From assembly GCA_002436415.1 (NCBI GenBank), contig DJMA01000014.1, positions 1 to 42,576 on the forward strand: a stretch of 42,576 nt of DNA, written 5' to 3'. Made by a program: the position numbers and the translations under genes. The notes beneath the pieces were generated by a model. The model was not told where the DNA came from and made no database searches. It saw nothing but the letters and a program-made list of their open reading frames with translations. Position 1 is the stretch's first letter, and every line of letters begins with the position of its first letter. Shown in pieces: positions 41,121 through 42,576 of this stretch. The DNA is from Bdellovibrionaceae bacterium UBA6502 (GTDB taxonomy: Bacteria > Bdellovibrionota > Bdellovibrionia > Bdellovibrionales > UBA840).

Positions 41121-42509
41121 TTGAAAACTGAAAATCTAAGTCCTAAAAAAAAGGTTCACATCGTTTCTCTTGGATGCCCAAAAAATTTGGTCGATTCTGA
41201 AATTATGCTTGGCTCGTTAAAAAATGACGGTTACGAGCAAACAGAAGACGCCAATGAAGCCAATACTATAATTGTGAACACTTGTAGTTTCATTGAGGAT
41301 TCTAGAAAAGAATCGGTTCAAACCATTTTGGAAATGGCCAATTTAAAAGAAACAGACAACAAAAAGAAAATTGTAGTAGCAGGTTGTCTACCTCAAAGAT
41401 ATAAAGACGAATTGGCAGACTCTCTGCCTGAGGCAGATATCGTTGTGGGTAGTGGTGAGTTTCAAAACATTGCAAATTTTTTGAAAGAATCTGAGCAGAA
41501 CCCAGGAAAACAACTAAGACATTTTCATTTGCCAACCTACCTCCAATCGGACGAAACACCGAGATTAAACTCAGGGCCAGGCTTTCGAGCTTATTTGAAA
41601 ATTTCTGAAGGCTGTAAGAAGAGATGTGCTTTTTGTGCCATTCCTGCGATTCGTGGAAATTTGCAGAGTCGCAATATTGATGCTGTTGTTTCTGAGGCGA
41701 AGCTACTTGTGGCTTCTGGTGTTAAAGAGATCATTGTTATTTCACATGATTTCACAGATTATGGTTGGGATTTAAGAAGACAAAATCCAGAAGCTGTGGA
41801 AAGTCCAGTGGCCTTGCTAGATGCTTTGTCGAAGGTTCCGGGCTTGAAATGGATCCGAGTGCTTTATTTATACCCTGATGGAATAAATCAGGAGTTGATA
41901 GATTTAATTAAAGGACGAGACAATCTACTTCCTTACTTTGATATTCCTTTACAGCATGTGAACTCTGCCGTTCTGAAAAGAATGAACCGTAAAATGACCA
42001 AGGAAGAAATTGTCGAGGCGATTTCTTTGATTCGTAAAGAGTTGCCAGATGCTGTGATCCGAACCCAATTTATAGTTGGTTTTCCTGGTGAGACTGATGA
42101 AGAGTTTGAAGAGCTCTTAGACTTTATTGAGGATACACGTTTTGATAGAGTGGGTTGTTTCAAATATTCACCAGAGGAAAAGACAGCTGGCTTTAGAATG
42201 ACGGATCAAATAGACGAAGAGACGAAGGAAGATCGTTACAACCAAGTGATGAGTCTTCAAAAAGACATTTCAAATGAAATGCATGCTCGCTTTGTTGGAC
42301 AAACTATTCCGGTGATGGTTGAAGGATACAGTCAAGAAACTGAGCTGTTACTTGAAGGTCGAATGCAAGGGCAAGCACCAGAAATTGATGGTGTTGTTTA
42401 TATTAACGATGGAACTGCTAGTCCGGGTGAAATTGTGATGGTAGAAATCACTGATTCCCACGATTACGATTTGGTGGGAAAAATAATACAAGAAGCCTTG
42501 TTAATCTAG
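41121..42509 (+). CDS. rimO: Ribosomal protein S12 methylthiotransferase RimO
   Basis: Radical SAM enzyme that adds a methylthio group to Asp88 (E. coli numbering) of ribosomal protein S12. The N-terminal UPF0004 domain has VSLGCPKNLVDSE, with cluster cysteines C19, C55 and C89. The radical SAM motif is C165-x3-C169-x2-C172, and a C-terminal TRAM domain follows. The start is a TTG with GGAG 9 bases upstream. At 462 aa it is normal. The segment ISHDFTDYGWDL replaces the usual AQDTTxYGxDL of the family, a mild change. It is followed by 43 bases and then the insertion-sequence-like repeat. Confidence 0.95.
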   Translation: MKTENLSPKKKVHIVSLGCPKNLVDSEIMLGSLKNDGYEQTEDANEANTIIVNTCSFIEDSRKESVQTILEMANLKETDNKKKIVVAGCLPQRYKDELADSLPEADIVVGSGEFQNIANFLKESEQNPGKQLRHFHLPTYLQSDETPRLNSGPGFRAYLKISEGCKKRCAFCAIPAIRGNLQSRNIDAVVSEAKLLVASGVKEIIVISHDFTDYGWDLRRQNPEAVESPVALLDALSKVPGLKWIRVLYLYPDGINQELIDLIKGRDNLLPYFDIPLQHVNSAVLKRMNRKMTKEEIVEAISLIRKELPDAVIRTQFIVGFPGETDEEFEELLDFIEDTRFDRVGCFKYSPEEKTAGFRMTDQIDEETKEDRYNQVMSLQKDISNEMHARFVGQTIPVMVEGYSQETELLLEGRMQGQAPEIDGVVYINDGTASPGEIVMVEITDSHDYDLVGKIIQEALLI

Positions 42510-42552
42510 CTTCTAAAAATTGAAAATAGAGATACAAAAAAAGCCACTAATC

Positions 42553-42576
42553 TGATCTGTACCCTATAATTTGGAC
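42553..42576 (+). mobile_element. IS3-family-like terminal inverted repeat; element extends right of the window
   Basis: The window ends in TGATCTGTACCCTATAAT followed by TTGGAC, which matches the inverted copy at 8-33 at all but one base (TACC versus TCCC). The TG tip is at 42553 and the body must lie beyond the window. It lies just after ACAAAAAAAGCCACTAATC, which looks like the 5' arm of a terminator for rimO. Confidence 0.6.

Noticed and set aside
1..42576. Composite transposon carried between the two IS-like ends
   Set aside because: The 42 kb between the repeats is core housekeeping DNA (lon, obg, lepB, rplU), so mobilisation as a unit is most unlikely; two independent insertions are simpler.

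Overview
The window is AT-rich and almost entirely bacterial housekeeping sequence from a diderm (Gram-negative) bacterium. It has LolA, a LpoA-like outer-membrane lipoprotein, TatBC, PilT and several predicted outer-membrane lipoproteins. The gene set fits a low-GC member of the Bdellovibrionota (Bdellovibrio-like predators): RNase G/rplU/rpmA/obg order, a PCC-type carboxylase in three genes, a deoxyribonucleoside salvage operon, and an abundance of exported proteases and unknown signal-peptide proteins. This assignment is an inference from gene content and style, not from a marker comparison.

Layout. 1-2.5 kb: secreted unknown protein and a patatin-like phospholipase, both minus strand. 2.5-3.3 kb: palindrome-rich divergent region and an HTH/coiled-coil protein. 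3.3-9.7 kb (minus): lon, a small coiled-coil protein, a LpoA-like lipoprotein, a class B J-domain protein and grpE. 10-13.8 kb: hemW divergent from a two-domain M16 peptidase. 13.9-15.8 kb: unknown helical protein with tatB-tatC. 16-19.6 kb: acyl-CoA (probably propionyl-CoA) carboxylase operon. 19.7-21 kb: subtilisin-like lipoprotein. 21.2-24.4 kb: small unknown protein, then punA, deoA and deoC (minus). 24.5-28 kb: acylphosphatase, small membrane protein, pilT, rng. 28-32.3 kb: a lineage-specific block (621-aa exported unknown, 5'-truncated histidine kinase remnant, exported J-domain protein) that separates rng from rplU. 32.4-38 kb: rplU, rpmA, obg, a nadD-rsfS fusion, rlmH, gpmI, lepB. 38-42.5 kb: exported HExxH protein, comF-like gene, lolA, rimO.

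The two ends of the window carry nearly identical 24-26 bp sequences in inverted orientation, each pointing out of the window, that look like IS3-family terminal inverted repeats. The window is therefore probably the unique stretch between two copies of one insertion sequence, and may be a contig that broke at those repeats. At both ends the repeat lies just after an A-run plus GC-rich arm downstream of a gene, as if the IS had entered the loop of a rho-independent terminator.

Functional themes are protein quality control and proteolysis (Lon, GrpE, two J proteins, M16, S8, HExxH, LepB), envelope traffic (Tat, LolA, LpoA-like, LepB), nucleoside scavenging (deoC-deoA-punA) and ribosome biogenesis/silencing (L21, L27, Obg, RsfS, RlmH, RimO, RNase G). 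No tRNA, rRNA, CRISPR array or prophage was seen. The most unusual items are the exported J-domain protein, the NadD-RsfS fusion, the histidine-kinase remnant whose homology continues upstream of any start codon, the structured leaders before rplU and the J protein, and the IS-bounded ends.
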